Source of the DNA: WRGA01 sp031553395
Lineage (GTDB): Bacteria > Bacteroidota > Bacteroidia > Bacteroidales > WRGA01
Assembly: GCA_031553395.1 (NCBI GenBank)
Contig: JAVBLR010000011.1
Span: forward strand, 192,506-256,505
DNA length: 64,000 nucleotides
Direction of reading: 5' to 3'
The notes beneath the pieces are model-generated. The model saw only the letters and a list, made by a program, of their open reading frames with translations, was not told the DNA's origin and did not search any database. Positions 25,685-34,353 of this stretch are shown piece after piece (position 1 is the stretch's first letter; every line of letters starts with the position of its first letter). The position numbers and the translations under genes were made by a program.

Positions 25685-26259
25685 GGTGCATTTCAAATTG
25701 TCATTTTTCTTACTAATGCTTTTGGAAAATTCAATATTTGTGTATTCTTCTTTGTTCTTTTTTCTTGATAAAAAAGAACGAAAAAATCAAGGCTACGCTT
25801 TTCGGCGACCCATCTGTGGTTCGTGTGCGGTACACCGCATAAACTTATCCCCCTTCAGGGACTTCAAACAATGCGTTGTCCTTCGCGCACTTCACCGCGA
25901 TGGGTACCCCGCCTGCAAAGCTAAGGCCGAAGACGGGCTTCTCAACAACGATGAATACGGTTGATTATCCATTTAAACCTAATGTCAGGAAATCAGTTTA
26001 GATGAAATACCAGCCAATGGCCTTTGCTTCGCAGGCGGGGTACCCGTCATGGTGAAGCAGGCGAAGAACAAAACTCTGTTTGAGCGAAGCGAGTTTTGTT
26101 TTGTTCCGCCTGCAAGCCATAGACGGGTCGCAGAGAAGCTCAGCCTTGATTTTTTGTTACTTTTGCATCAAGGCAAAAGTAAAAGAAAGAATCACTATTT
26201 TGATGGCTGCTTTTAGGACATTACTTGAGGAAACAATCTGCGACAATTTGAAATGTACC
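25685..26259. mobile_element. Candidate 575-bp fold-back/MITE-like repeat element, non-coding
   Basis: The ends GGTGCATTTCAAATTGTC (25685-25702) and GACAATTTGAAATGTACC (26242-26259) are inverted copies with one mismatch, each flanked outside by a run of A. Inside, the arms stay roughly complementary nearly to the centre. AAAAAATCAAGGCT (25781-25794) pairs with AGCCTTGATTTTTT (26142-26155). GGGTACCCCGCCTGC (25902-25916) pairs with GCAGGCGGGGTACCC (26031-26045). It is clearly GC-richer than its surroundings. Short frames inside have protein-like length but no domain. It may be a non-autonomous transposon, an interspersed repeat or a structured RNA. I have an unverified recollection of similar spurious ORFs in other Bacteroidota. 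Confidence 0.7.
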
Positions 26260-26297
26260 AAAAAAAACTATCGGATGATTCTAGAACCATCCGATAG
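26260..26297 (-). terminator. Terminator of katA
   Basis: CTATCGGATG and CATCCGATAG form a perfect 10-bp stem. On the minus strand it is followed by T8, which directly borders the right end of the fold-back element. Confidence 0.9.
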
Positions 26298-26323
26298 ATA
26301 TAAATAAAATAAAATAAAGAATC

Positions 26324-27832
26324 TTATGTTGTCGCTTTTATCCGGTCTTCCTGAGTCATAGCAGCCAATTCTTTCACTCTGTTGAAATCCAGATTCAACG
26401 CGTCGGAAACTCTTTTTGCCCAACCTTCATCAGCTTTGTAGAATATCGCAGTTTGACGATATTGTAGTCTTTTTATCGCTCCGCCCAAACTATCAACAAT
26501 GTTGATAATTAAATGGTCTTTTTCGTAATTGTTTAATACACGGCGATATAATTCTCCAGGTTGTTCAAAATCCAAATCCGTAATAGGAATTTGATGACGG
26601 GCAATAACCCCCGAAACATCTACTTTCGGCATCTTAATACTCGTGTCGGGAGCAACTCCACCCATTGTATTCGGGAAATAATTCGGGCCGCCACCTCCAT
26701 TTCCGTCAACAGACATATATCCATCACGTTGATACGTATTCACTTTCGCTGCTTTTGCCGAGTTTACCGGAATTTGATGAAAGTTTGTACCTAACCGGTG
26801 GCGATGTGTATCTTGATAAGAGAATAATCTGCCTTGTAATAATTTATCGGGAGAAGCACCTATTCCTGGAACAAAATTACTTGGTCCAAAGGCTGCTTGC
26901 TCTACATCAGCAAAATAATTTTCGGGATTACGGTTCAAAACCATTCGTCCAACAGGAATACGCGGAAAATCTTTGTTATACCATACCTTAGTTACATCAA
27001 ACGGGTCGAAACGGTATCTTTCGGCTTGTTCGGGTGTCATTATTTGTACTTCAAGTGTCCACGCCGGATATTCGCCTTTTTCTATCGAGTTATATAAATC
27101 GCGGGTTGCATTATCAGGATCTTTTCCTTTCATTGCAGTTGCTTCTTGCCCTGTAAAATTTTTGATTTCCTGCTCGCAACGCCAATGGAATTTCACCCAC
27201 ACATATTCCCCGTCTTTATTATACCACATAAAGGTATGACTTCCAAACCCATGCATATTACGAAAAGTAGCCGGAACTCCACGATTAGAAAATAAAATTG
27301 TAGCTTGATGTAATGATTCGGGAGTTAACGAAAAGAAATCCCAAACCATATTCGGGTCTTTCAAATTATTTGCTGGATTTCTCTTTTGTGTATGAATAAA
27401 ATCAGGAAACTTAATAGAGTCTCGGATAAAGAAAATAGGTGTATTATTACCTACCATGTCATAATTACCTTCTTCGGTATAGAATTTTACAGCAAAACCT
27501 CTTGGGTCTCTTTCGGCATCAGCACTGCCTCGTTCTCCTCCTACTGTGGAGAAACGAACAAATACTTCTGTTTTTTTACCGATTTCATTTAAAAAAGCTG
27601 CACGTGTGTACTTAGTAACATCGTGGGTTACTTCAAAATAACCATAAGCACCGGCACCTTTGGCATGTACAACTCTTTCAGGAATTCGCTCCCTTCCAAA
27701 ATGAGCCAATTTTTCAATTAAATGAACATCCTGCATTAATGTAACTCCGGGAACTCCCGTAGAAATAGATTCCTGATCACTATCAACCGGAATTCCCTGA
27801 TTTGTAGTCAAATAATTTTTCTCTTCTTTCAT
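26324..27832 (-). CDS. katA: Catalase (monofunctional heme catalase)
   Basis: Dismutes hydrogen peroxide. The heme-pocket His is in RVVHAKGAGAYGYFEVT, the distal Asn in DMVGNNTPIFFIRD, and the proximal Tyr in GRLFSYQDTHRHRLG. The frame opens nine codons earlier, but an AGGAAG Shine-Dalgarno sits 3 bp before the ATG at 27832, so MKEEKNYLTTNQG is taken as the start (502 residues, a small-subunit-type length). It is monocistronic. No TAnnTTTG box is visible upstream, so an activator-dependent promoter is possible. Confidence 0.96.
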   Translation of the reverse strand: MKEEKNYLTTNQGIPVDSDQESISTGVPGVTLMQDVHLIEKLAHFGRERIPERVVHAKGAGAYGYFEVTHDVTKYTRAAFLNEIGKKTEVFVRFSTVGGERGSADAERDPRGFAVKFYTEEGNYDMVGNNTPIFFIRDSIKFPDFIHTQKRNPANNLKDPNMVWDFFSLTPESLHQATILFSNRGVPATFRNMHGFGSHTFMWYNKDGEYVWVKFHWRCEQEIKNFTGQEATAMKGKDPDNATRDLYNSIEKGEYPAWTLEVQIMTPEQAERYRFDPFDVTKVWYNKDFPRIPVGRMVLNRNPENYFADVEQAAFGPSNFVPGIGASPDKLLQGRLFSYQDTHRHRLGTNFHQIPVNSAKAAKVNTYQRDGYMSVDGNGGGGPNYFPNTMGGVAPDTSIKMPKVDVSGVIARHQIPITDLDFEQPGELYRRVLNNYEKDHLIINIVDSLGGAIKRLQYRQTAIFYKADEGWAKRVSDALNLDFNRVKELAAMTQEDRIKATT

Positions 27833-28073
27833 GACTTCCTTTATTTTGATATTAGACACTATATATTAAAAAACACTAAGCTAGTATAACAATAACAACG
27901 ATTCAATAGTTCATTTATGCAAAAAAATAAATTATTTCAAATAAAATAATTTATTAAATAATAAATTTTATAATTTGTAGAATATAAAACTAATAAGTTC
28001 AAGTTTTAAATGAAGAATATTGAAAATAACTATTTTATAAATAATTAAGGAGAGAATTCTCTTATAAGACACA

Positions 28074-28104
28074 AAAAAAAGCTGCAATTAAATGCAGCTT
28101 TTTT
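28074..28104 (-). terminator. Terminator of tRNA-Arg
   Basis: AAAAAAGCTGCA and TGCAGCTTTTTT are perfect arms with a T-run on both strands, 9 bp after the tRNA 3' end. Confidence 0.8.
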
Positions 28105-28113
28105 CTTACTACT

Positions 28114-28188
28114 TGGTAGCTCCGCCGAGAATCGAACTCGAATCTAAAGTTTAGGAAACTTCCATTCTATCCATTGAACTACAGAGCC
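28114..28188 (-). tRNA. tRNA-Arg (anticodon CCT)
   Basis: Minus strand GGCTCTG pairs with CGGAGCT in the acceptor stem (two G-U pairs), and the 3' ACCA is encoded. The anticodon arm GAAGT-TTCCTAA-ACTTT places CCT at positions 34-36, reading AGG codons. The T arm contains GTTCGATTC. Total length 75 nt including CCA. It has its own -7 element and terminator. Confidence 0.93.
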
Positions 28189-28203
28189 ATTTTTGAAGTG
28201 GTG

Positions 28204-28211
28204 CAAAAGTA
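28204..28211 (-). promoter_or_regulatory. -7 element of tRNA-Arg
   Basis: Minus strand TACTTTTG, perfect TAnnTTTG, 15 bp before the tRNA 5' end. Confidence 0.65.
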
Positions 28212-28240
28212 GTTATTTTTTACATTTAAAGCAAATCTAC

Positions 28241-28966
28241 TTAATCAAAGAGTACTTGCAAAACATCCAGTGATTTTGTTGTCGAAAAATCAGTTACATG
28301 CAACCTATAATATTCAATAACTTTTTCAATAATCAGGATTCGTTCTTTCCGAAAAAAAGAAAAAGTATGCATATTCTCGTATGTCATTCGAGTAAGTAAA
28401 TAAAAAACATGAGCATCTGCCGGTTGCAAGTAATAATTATGAAGAGGCCGCTGGGTTACAAATATCCCATTTAACATATCAAAATAGCTGTTTGCAGAAG
28501 CATCTTCGACATTCGGATAAAAACCAAGGAAGCGGGTTAGTTTAAAAAGAAATACCAAATGAAAATTTGCAATTCCTTTTGTTGACAAATCCAAAATCTG
28601 AATCGATTGCTGGATAAATTCAAAAAGGGATCTATTTTGTGTAGTATCTTTTAACGTCCTATATATAAATTCCGACAAAAATAAAGTAATTGGAATTTTT
28701 ACCGGATCAACCTGAATAGTAGTAAGAGGAAAACTAATTTTACTTTCTTTAATGCGATGAATATCCCGGTTATTCCTATGTTCTACCTCTAGTTCCAAGA
28801 GTGAGAAAGGTTGAAAAAATGCTGATTTTCGCCCTGCCTTTTTACTCGAACCGGGAGCAATACCATACGTAACCCGGCCAAATTCTTCGGTAAAAATATG
28901 TACCAACAACATTTTATCGGAAAATTTGGTCGTATGAAGTACTATTCCACTTGTTTTATGTAGCAT
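28241..28966 (-). CDS. recO: DNA repair protein RecO
   Basis: Recombination mediator that loads RecA onto SSB-coated gaps with RecR. The N-terminal OB-fold starts MLHKTSGIVLHTTKFSDKML and continues IFTEEFGRVTYGIAPG; KAGRKSAFFQPFSLLELE is typical of Bacteroidota RecO. The C-terminal half is helical and lacks an obvious zinc motif, as common in this phylum. At 241 residues it is a normal length. It is downstream of the ABC exporter gene by 28 bp, probably co-transcribed. Confidence 0.92.
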   Translation of the reverse strand: MLHKTSGIVLHTTKFSDKMLLVHIFTEEFGRVTYGIAPGSSKKAGRKSAFFQPFSLLELEVEHRNNRDIHRIKESKISFPLTTIQVDPVKIPITLFLSEFIYRTLKDTTQNRSLFEFIQQSIQILDLSTKGIANFHLVFLFKLTRFLGFYPNVEDASANSYFDMLNGIFVTQRPLHNYYLQPADAHVFYLLTRMTYENMHTFSFFRKERILIIEKVIEYYRLHVTDFSTTKSLDVLQVLFD

Positions 28967-28994
28967 AAAAAATAATTAAATGCAATAAAAACAA

Positions 28995-30827
28995 TCAATA
29001 CTGTTGCATATCGCTCAATTTTTTGTAAAATCCATCTAAAAGAATGAGTTCATCATGTGTTCCCCGTTCAACTATTTCACCTTCGTACATCACGCAAATT
29101 TCATCTGCATTACGAATTGTAGACAAACGGTGTGCAATAGCTATTGTCGTACGGTTTTTCATCAAATTTTCCAATGCTTCCTGTACCATTTTTTCCGATT
29201 CAGTATCTAATGCCGAAGTTGCTTCATCCAAAATCAATACCGGAGGATTCTTTAAAATAGCACGGGCTATACTGATACGTTGGCGTTGTCCGCCGGAAAG
29301 TTTTCCACCCCGATCACCAACCATTGTTTGATATCCATTTTCGGTAGCCATAATAAAATCATGGGCATTTGCAATCTTCGCAGCTTCCTGAACCTGTTCC
29401 AAGGTTGCATTTTCTACACCAAAAGCTATATTATTAAAAAAGGTATCATTAAACAAAATCGCTTCCTGATTTACAATACCCATAACCGATCGGATATCAT
29501 GCAATGTTGTAGCTTTTACATTCACACCATCAATCAGCACATCACCTTTTTGCACATCATAAAAACGAGGAATCATATCCACTAAGGTAGATTTACCCGA
29601 ACCGGATTGTCCAACCAATGCAATTGTTTTTCCCTTTGGAACGATCAAATTAATATTTTTCAGAACCCAATCATTTTGGTATTTAAACCAAACATTCTTG
29701 AATTCAATCTCCTTATTAAAAGAATTAATTACAACCGGATTTTCAGGCTGAGTCAGATTATTTTGCGCTGATAATATTTTATCAATCCGTTCCATTGAAG
29801 CTAATCCTTTTTTTATCGAGTAAGATGCTTTTGAAAATTCTTTCGCAGGATTTATTAAGCTATAAAAAATAACCAAATAAAAAATAAATGCCGAAGCATC
29901 AATCGAACCTGCACCGGAAAGAATCAATGTTCCACCGAACCACAGCACAATAGCAATAGTTAGTGTTCCCAAAAATTCACTCATCGGATGTGCCAATTGA
30001 TAGCGCCGTTCCACTTTAATAACCGTTCCACGAAAAGTATTCGCCATTGCTTCGAATCGGTTTTTCACTTTCTGTTCGGCATTAAAAGCCTTTATAATCC
30101 GCAAACCACCTAATGTTTCCTCTAATTGGGTCATCAGATTACTCCATTGGGATTGTCCCAACGAAGTCCTTTTTTTCAAGGTCTTCCCTACTCTACCCAT
30201 CACAAACCCGGAAATCGGCAACAGAACAAGGACAAATATTGTTAATTGCCAGCTAATCATAATCATAGTTCCGAAATAAATCAGGATAAGCACCGGATTT
30301 TTAAACAGCATATCCAAAGAAGATATGATTGAATTTTCCACTTCATTTACATCTCCCGACATACGAGCCATAATATCCCCTTTCCGTTCTTCGGAAAAAA
30401 AGCTCAATGGCAATTGGACGATTTTATTATACAATTGATTTCGAATATCCCGAACAACACCTGTTCGTAAAGGTATCATAAAAAAACCTGACAAATAAGC
30501 AGTTCCCGTTTTGAAAAGCGTCATTAAAGAAAGAGACAAACCCAATACCAAAAGAGCAAAACCACCACTATGATTTTGTATTAAAGTAGAAATATACCAG
30601 TAAAAATTATTAATTACCAAGTCTTTAAAATCAACACCGGATGCATTCCATGCCATAAATTCATATACTTTTTTATCCAATTCAAACAATATCTGCAGAA
30701 TAGGAATAAGCAATGAAAAGGAGAATACATTCATAAATCCTGAGATAATATTAAAAAGAATACTTAAAACAAGATTTTTTTTATACGGAGGAACAAAACG
30801 ACGAAGAATTTTTATAAAGTCTTTCAT
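28995..30827 (-). CDS. ABC transporter, fused permease/ATPase (MsbA-like exporter)
   Basis: 610 residues: a six-helix type-IV exporter domain (about 1-330) and a nucleotide-binding domain. The ATPase has Walker A GQSGSGKSTLVDMIPRFYD, signature LSGGQRQRISIARAIL, Walker B VLILDEATSALD and the switch His in AIAHRLSTI. A half-transporter of the lipid A/multidrug type. Bacteroidales usually carry this gene as the MsbA candidate, but substrate cannot be read from sequence. It is co-directional with recO, and a strong -7 box precedes it. Confidence 0.9.
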   Translation of the reverse strand: MKDFIKILRRFVPPYKKNLVLSILFNIISGFMNVFSFSLLIPILQILFELDKKVYEFMAWNASGVDFKDLVINNFYWYISTLIQNHSGGFALLVLGLSLSLMTLFKTGTAYLSGFFMIPLRTGVVRDIRNQLYNKIVQLPLSFFSEERKGDIMARMSGDVNEVENSIISSLDMLFKNPVLILIYFGTMIMISWQLTIFVLVLLPISGFVMGRVGKTLKKRTSLGQSQWSNLMTQLEETLGGLRIIKAFNAEQKVKNRFEAMANTFRGTVIKVERRYQLAHPMSEFLGTLTIAIVLWFGGTLILSGAGSIDASAFIFYLVIFYSLINPAKEFSKASYSIKKGLASMERIDKILSAQNNLTQPENPVVINSFNKEIEFKNVWFKYQNDWVLKNINLIVPKGKTIALVGQSGSGKSTLVDMIPRFYDVQKGDVLIDGVNVKATTLHDIRSVMGIVNQEAILFNDTFFNNIAFGVENATLEQVQEAAKIANAHDFIMATENGYQTMVGDRGGKLSGGQRQRISIARAILKNPPVLILDEATSALDTESEKMVQEALENLMKNRTTIAIAHRLSTIRNADEICVMYEGEIVERGTHDELILLDGFYKKLSDMQQY

Positions 30828-30850
30828 TTAACTAAAATTGAAGTAAGCAA

Positions 30851-30858
30851 CAAAGATA
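30851..30858 (-). promoter_or_regulatory. -7 element for the ABC exporter-recO unit
   Basis: Minus strand TATCTTTG, perfect TAnnTTTG, 24 bp before the start codon. Confidence 0.6.
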
Positions 30859-30898
30859 ATTCAAAGATTCGATGAAACTATTAGTTTTAAAAATCGAA

Positions 30899-32344
30899 TT
30901 AAAATAACCCGAGCATCATTTTTTCAATCGCACTCACTAATGATTTACGAGGAATTCCATAATCATTAGCCATAACACAAAAAGCATACCGTTTATTCCC
31001 TTTGTCAAGATAACCGGCATAACACTGCACATTGGTGATACTCCCACTTTTAAGGTGTACATCGCCTTCCAATGAAGTACCTTTCAATAAATTACGAACT
31101 GTACCTTCTTTTCCTGCCATTGGTAAAGAATCATAAAAGGACGAACTGTATTTAGATTTATTATCCATATAAGTCAGAATTGCCGTCATTACTTGAGGGA
31201 CCATTCTATCGGCCGGAGATAAACCAGAACCATCATACATAAATACTCCCGACAAATCAACTCCCTTGTCTTTCCAAAAAGATTGTACAACCTCAACTCC
31301 TTTTGCAAAAGTTCCTTGTTTATATTTTGTCAAAGCACATAATTTCAATAAATGTTCGGCAAAATGATTATTACTTTTCACATTCGTTTGCCTGATAATT
31401 TCAGCTAAAGTCGGAGAAGAATAAGAAAGCAAAGAAACATTTACAGCAGCAATTTGTTCGTTTTTCATATTCAACAAACGACAAGAAGAAGGCATTCCGG
31501 AAATTTGAATTCCGGCCGCAAGCAACCGTTCATGTAAATAGGTTGCTAAAAAAAGAGGAGGATCGGGAATATCTCCTTTGATAAAAAAATCAGTTTTATT
31601 AGCAGGAATAGCACCATATAGCCAACGTTCGTTTACAAAAGGCATTCCATAAATATAAGCGCTATCTTTACTTCCAGAAGTTTCCAGGTAATTGTAAAAC
31701 CCAATTTGTGGCATATTCGGTTCAGTTCTCAAAATCTGCGGCTTCTCTCCTATCCTACCCGATTTTAAATATAATCGATACAAATTATCATAAATACTAA
31801 TTCCATAAACACCTGATGCAAAATAATTTCCAACATCTTCCCACAGCCATTTACCTGAAACACCTTCAGTATCAAAACAGGTTTCATCCACAATAATCCA
31901 CCCCTCGATTCTCTTGATACCAGCTTTAAGAATAACAGAAATACACGATTTCAGGAAATCATCTTTATCCCGTTCAAAATGCTCCGAACCTAACGTTGGG
32001 TCGCCTGCTCCTTTTATATAAATATCTCCAAATAAAATTCCTTGGTTATCAATACTCCCCGAATATCCCAACTTTGTTATAAAACGATATTCAGGCCCAT
32101 ATAATTCCAAGGCAGTCGCAGTCGTTACAACTTTCATGATAGAAGCAGGAACAAGCGGTTTATCCGGATTAAAAGAAGCCACAGAAACACCGGTTTTTAT
32201 ATCTATCACATTTACGCCCAGGTTGGCCGACTCCAGTCCTTTCATTTTCACAAAAGCATTTACAGCAGATTGTTGGGCAATACTATTCGCAGAGAATAAT
32301 AACGTAGATAAAAGGAAGATAAGGGAAATATTATATTTAGTCAT
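30899..32344 (-). CDS. dacB: D-alanyl-D-alanine carboxypeptidase/endopeptidase (PBP4 family)
   Basis: Periplasmic class-C penicillin-binding protein trimming peptidoglycan. Signal peptide ends near SANSIAQQ. The three catalytic motifs are PASIMKV (SxxK), SNNHFAE (SxN) and HLKSGSITN (KSG). GDIYIKGAGDPTLGSEH is typical of the PBP4 insertion domains. 481 residues is normal. It has its own promoter, embedded next to the tsf terminator. Confidence 0.94.
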   Translation of the reverse strand: MTKYNISLIFLLSTLLFSANSIAQQSAVNAFVKMKGLESANLGVNVIDIKTGVSVASFNPDKPLVPASIMKVVTTATALELYGPEYRFITKLGYSGSIDNQGILFGDIYIKGAGDPTLGSEHFERDKDDFLKSCISVILKAGIKRIEGWIIVDETCFDTEGVSGKWLWEDVGNYFASGVYGISIYDNLYRLYLKSGRIGEKPQILRTEPNMPQIGFYNYLETSGSKDSAYIYGMPFVNERWLYGAIPANKTDFFIKGDIPDPPLFLATYLHERLLAAGIQISGMPSSCRLLNMKNEQIAAVNVSLLSYSSPTLAEIIRQTNVKSNNHFAEHLLKLCALTKYKQGTFAKGVEVVQSFWKDKGVDLSGVFMYDGSGLSPADRMVPQVMTAILTYMDNKSKYSSSFYDSLPMAGKEGTVRNLLKGTSLEGDVHLKSGSITNVQCYAGYLDKGNKRYAFCVMANDYGIPRKSLVSAIEKMMLGLF

Positions 32345-32367
32345 CTTTAGCAGATTATAATGAAGCT

Positions 32368-32375
32368 CAAAAATA
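32368..32375 (-). promoter_or_regulatory. -7 element of dacB
   Basis: Minus strand TATTTTTG, 23 bp before the dacB start. The element sits in the T-rich tail of the tsf terminator. Confidence 0.45.
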
Positions 32376-32380
32376 AGAAA

Positions 32381-32412
32381 AGTGCCTGAAAGTTTTTACT
32401 TTTCAGACACCT
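32381..32412 (-). terminator. Terminator of the rplM-rpsI-rpsB-tsf operon
   Basis: Minus strand AGGTGTCTGAAAAG and CTTTCAGGCACTTTT pair with a G-T/mismatch around AAAAA, followed by a T-rich run. Confidence 0.75.
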
Positions 32413-32436
32413 TTCTATAATTAGAAAATATTTTTA

Positions 32437-33258
32437 TCAGTCAAGATTCAATGTAACACGTTTAAATCCAACAATAGAAAGCTCTTTGTTAGCACTTTTC
32501 ACATATTGGTCAACTGTCATTTTCGCATCCTTAACAAATTCTTGTTGTAACAAACAAACTTCTTTATAGAATTTATTCAAACGACCTTCAGCGATTTTTT
32601 CAACCATATTTTCAGGTTTACCTTCTTCGCGAGCTTTTTCTTTTGCAATAGTAAATTCTCTTTCAACCACATCAGCAGGAATAGAATCTTTATCCAAAGA
32701 AATCGGACTCATTGCAGCAACTTGCATAGCAACATCCTTAGCTACCTGATTATCCAATGCTTGATTGAATCCTACAATTGTAGCCAATTTATTACCCGGG
32801 TGAATATAAGAAACAGTTGCCGGAGCTTTTACACACTCGTAGAAACCCAACTCCATTTTTTCACCTGTAACACCACTTCTATCGGTAATCCATTCCGAAA
32901 CAGGACGACCATTCAATGACAATGAAGCCAATTCCTCTTTTGAAACAGGTTGTCTTTCCATAGCCAAATCCAGGATTTGTTGAGTCAATGCAATAAAATC
33001 TGCATTTTTAGCAACAAAGTCTGTTTCACATTTCAAAGCAACGATAGCAGCAAAATCACCTTTATTAGTTGCTAAGACACAACCTTCTGAAGCTTCTCTG
33101 TCTTCACGTTTAGCAGCAACAGCTTGTCCTTTTTTACGGATAATTTCCATTGCCTTATCAAAATCACCACCGGCTTCATTAAGGGCATTTTTACAGTCCA
33201 TCATTCCAGCGCCGGTCATTTTACGCAAATGCGTAATATCTGCCATTGTAACAGCCAT
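32437..33258 (-). CDS. tsf: Translation elongation factor Ts
   Basis: GDP exchange factor for EF-Tu. The EF-Ts signature is at the N-terminus (ITHLRKMTGAGMMDCKNAL), then KKGQAVAAKREDREASEG and VALKCETDFVAKNADF. 273 residues. Last gene of the ribosomal operon after rpsB; the spacer holds an inverted repeat with CGCGTTAC/GTAACGCG arms. The first ATG is kept, because MAVTMADITHL-type starts are normal in the phylum; Met5 is an alternative. Confidence 0.97.
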   Translation of the reverse strand: MAVTMADITHLRKMTGAGMMDCKNALNEAGGDFDKAMEIIRKKGQAVAAKREDREASEGCVLATNKGDFAAIVALKCETDFVAKNADFIALTQQILDLAMERQPVSKEELASLSLNGRPVSEWITDRSGVTGEKMELGFYECVKAPATVSYIHPGNKLATIVGFNQALDNQVAKDVAMQVAAMSPISLDKDSIPADVVEREFTIAKEKAREEGKPENMVEKIAEGRLNKFYKEVCLLQQEFVKDAKMTVDQYVKSANKELSIVGFKRVTLNLD

Positions 33259-33261
33259 AAT

Positions 33262-33380
33262 ATTTTATGTTATTAGTTGTTAGTTATTAAGTTATTAGAA
33301 AATATATATTACAAAATACGCGTTACGAGTAAAAATAAAATCCACTACCCTGTAACGCGTAACCTGTAACTTGTAACTGA
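33262..33380. repeat. Inverted repeat spacer between rpsB and tsf
   Basis: Words TTATTAGTTGTTAGTTATTAAG lie on the tsf side. ACGCGTTACGAG faces TAACGCGTAACCTGTAACTTG on the rpsB side; the CGCGTTAC/GTAACGCG arms are exact. Confidence 0.6.
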
Positions 33381-33384
33381 ATTT

Positions 33385-34230
33385 TTATTCTTCGTCGTTC
33401 GTTTTGAATTTATCGGCAACTTTGGCATTCATTGCGTCATCATCTTCTTTTTTGGTACGCTCTTTTTTAGCAGGTTTAGATTTACGCTCCCTTTTTGGAG
33501 CTTCTTCTTCCCCTTCAGCAGCAACCATATCAACTTTTTCTGCTTTACGTTCTTCCAAACCTTCAATCATTGCAGCACAAACAGCATCCAAGATTATTTC
33601 TACAGATTTTGTTGCATCATCATTTGCTGGAATTACAAAATCAATATCATTTGGATTTGAATTTGTATCAACCATAGCAAAAACAGGAATACCCAAACGT
33701 CTTGCTTCCCGTACTGCGATATGTTCTTTCATAACATCAATTACAAAAAGAGCAGAAGGCAAACGAGTCAAATCAGCGATGCTACCCAATGTTTTTTCCA
33801 ACTTAGCACGTTGGCGGGTAATTTGCAATTTTTCTCTTTTTGATAAATTGTCAAAAGTACCATCTTTTGTCATTTTATCAATAGTAGACATTTTTTTTAC
33901 AGCCTTACGAATAGTAGGAAAGTTAGTAAGCATACCACCAGGCCAACGTTCGATAACATAAGGCATATTTACAGCTCCGGCTTTATCAGCCACAACTTGT
34001 TTAGCTTGCTTTTTTGTAGCAACAAAAAGAACTTTTCTTCCCGATTTTACAATTTGTTTAAGAGCTTCAGCAGCTTCGTCTATTTTTGCAACAGTTTTAT
34101 GCAAATCAATGATATGAATACCGTTACGCTCCATAAAAATGTAAGGAGCCATTGCCGGATTCCATTTTCTTTTCAAGTGTCCGAAGTGTACTCCGGCTTC
34201 CAATAATTGGTCAAAATTTGTTCTTGACAT
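33385..34230 (-). CDS. rpsB: 30S ribosomal protein S2
   Basis: Small-subunit protein S2. MSRTNFDQLLEAGVHFGHLK and KRKWNPAMAPYIFMERNG at the N-terminus, PYVIERWPGGMLTNFPTI and GIPVFAMVDTNSNPNDID are diagnostic. The 281-residue length includes a ~50-residue charged tail rich in Glu/Lys (KRERKSKPAKKERTKKEDD), common in Bacteroidota. It follows rpsI, with a hairpin in the leader. Confidence 0.97.
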   Translation of the reverse strand: MSRTNFDQLLEAGVHFGHLKRKWNPAMAPYIFMERNGIHIIDLHKTVAKIDEAAEALKQIVKSGRKVLFVATKKQAKQVVADKAGAVNMPYVIERWPGGMLTNFPTIRKAVKKMSTIDKMTKDGTFDNLSKREKLQITRQRAKLEKTLGSIADLTRLPSALFVIDVMKEHIAVREARRLGIPVFAMVDTNSNPNDIDFVIPANDDATKSVEIILDAVCAAMIEGLEERKAEKVDMVAAEGEEEAPKRERKSKPAKKERTKKEDDDAMNAKVADKFKTNDEE

Positions 34231-34271
34231 ACTTTTGTTTTTTTAATTGTTTACTTTCTTTTTCCAAATTG

Positions 34272-34318
34272 AATTATCAAGTAGCCCCAAACTCTGAAAA
34301 GCGGAAGTCTTGATAATT
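34272..34318 (-). promoter_or_regulatory. Leader hairpin upstream of rpsB
   Basis: AATTATCAAG (34272-34281) and CTTGATAATT (34309-34318) are exact complements closing a 27-nt GC-richer loop, in the 123-nt gap between rpsI and rpsB. No T-run follows on the minus strand, so it is not a terminator. A protein-binding or processing site is plausible. Confidence 0.5.
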
Positions 34319-34353
34319 TAGATACTAAACTCAATTCAAGCAGACGATAAATA

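Noticed and set aside
25686..25964. 92-codon open frame in the fold-back element
   Set aside because: It is composed of inverted-repeat sequence, has no recognisable domain and begins inside the terminal repeat; more likely a by-product of the non-coding element.
26080..26307. 75-codon open frame at the right end of the element
   Set aside because: It runs through the opposing arm and the katA terminator and has no protein-like features.
27833..28073. PerR/OxyR box upstream of katA
   Set aside because: AT-rich near-palindromes occur, but none matched a consensus well enough to call.
33404..33961. 185-codon antisense frame over rpsB
   Set aside because: rpsB is certain on the other strand; the antisense frame has no start context or homology pattern.
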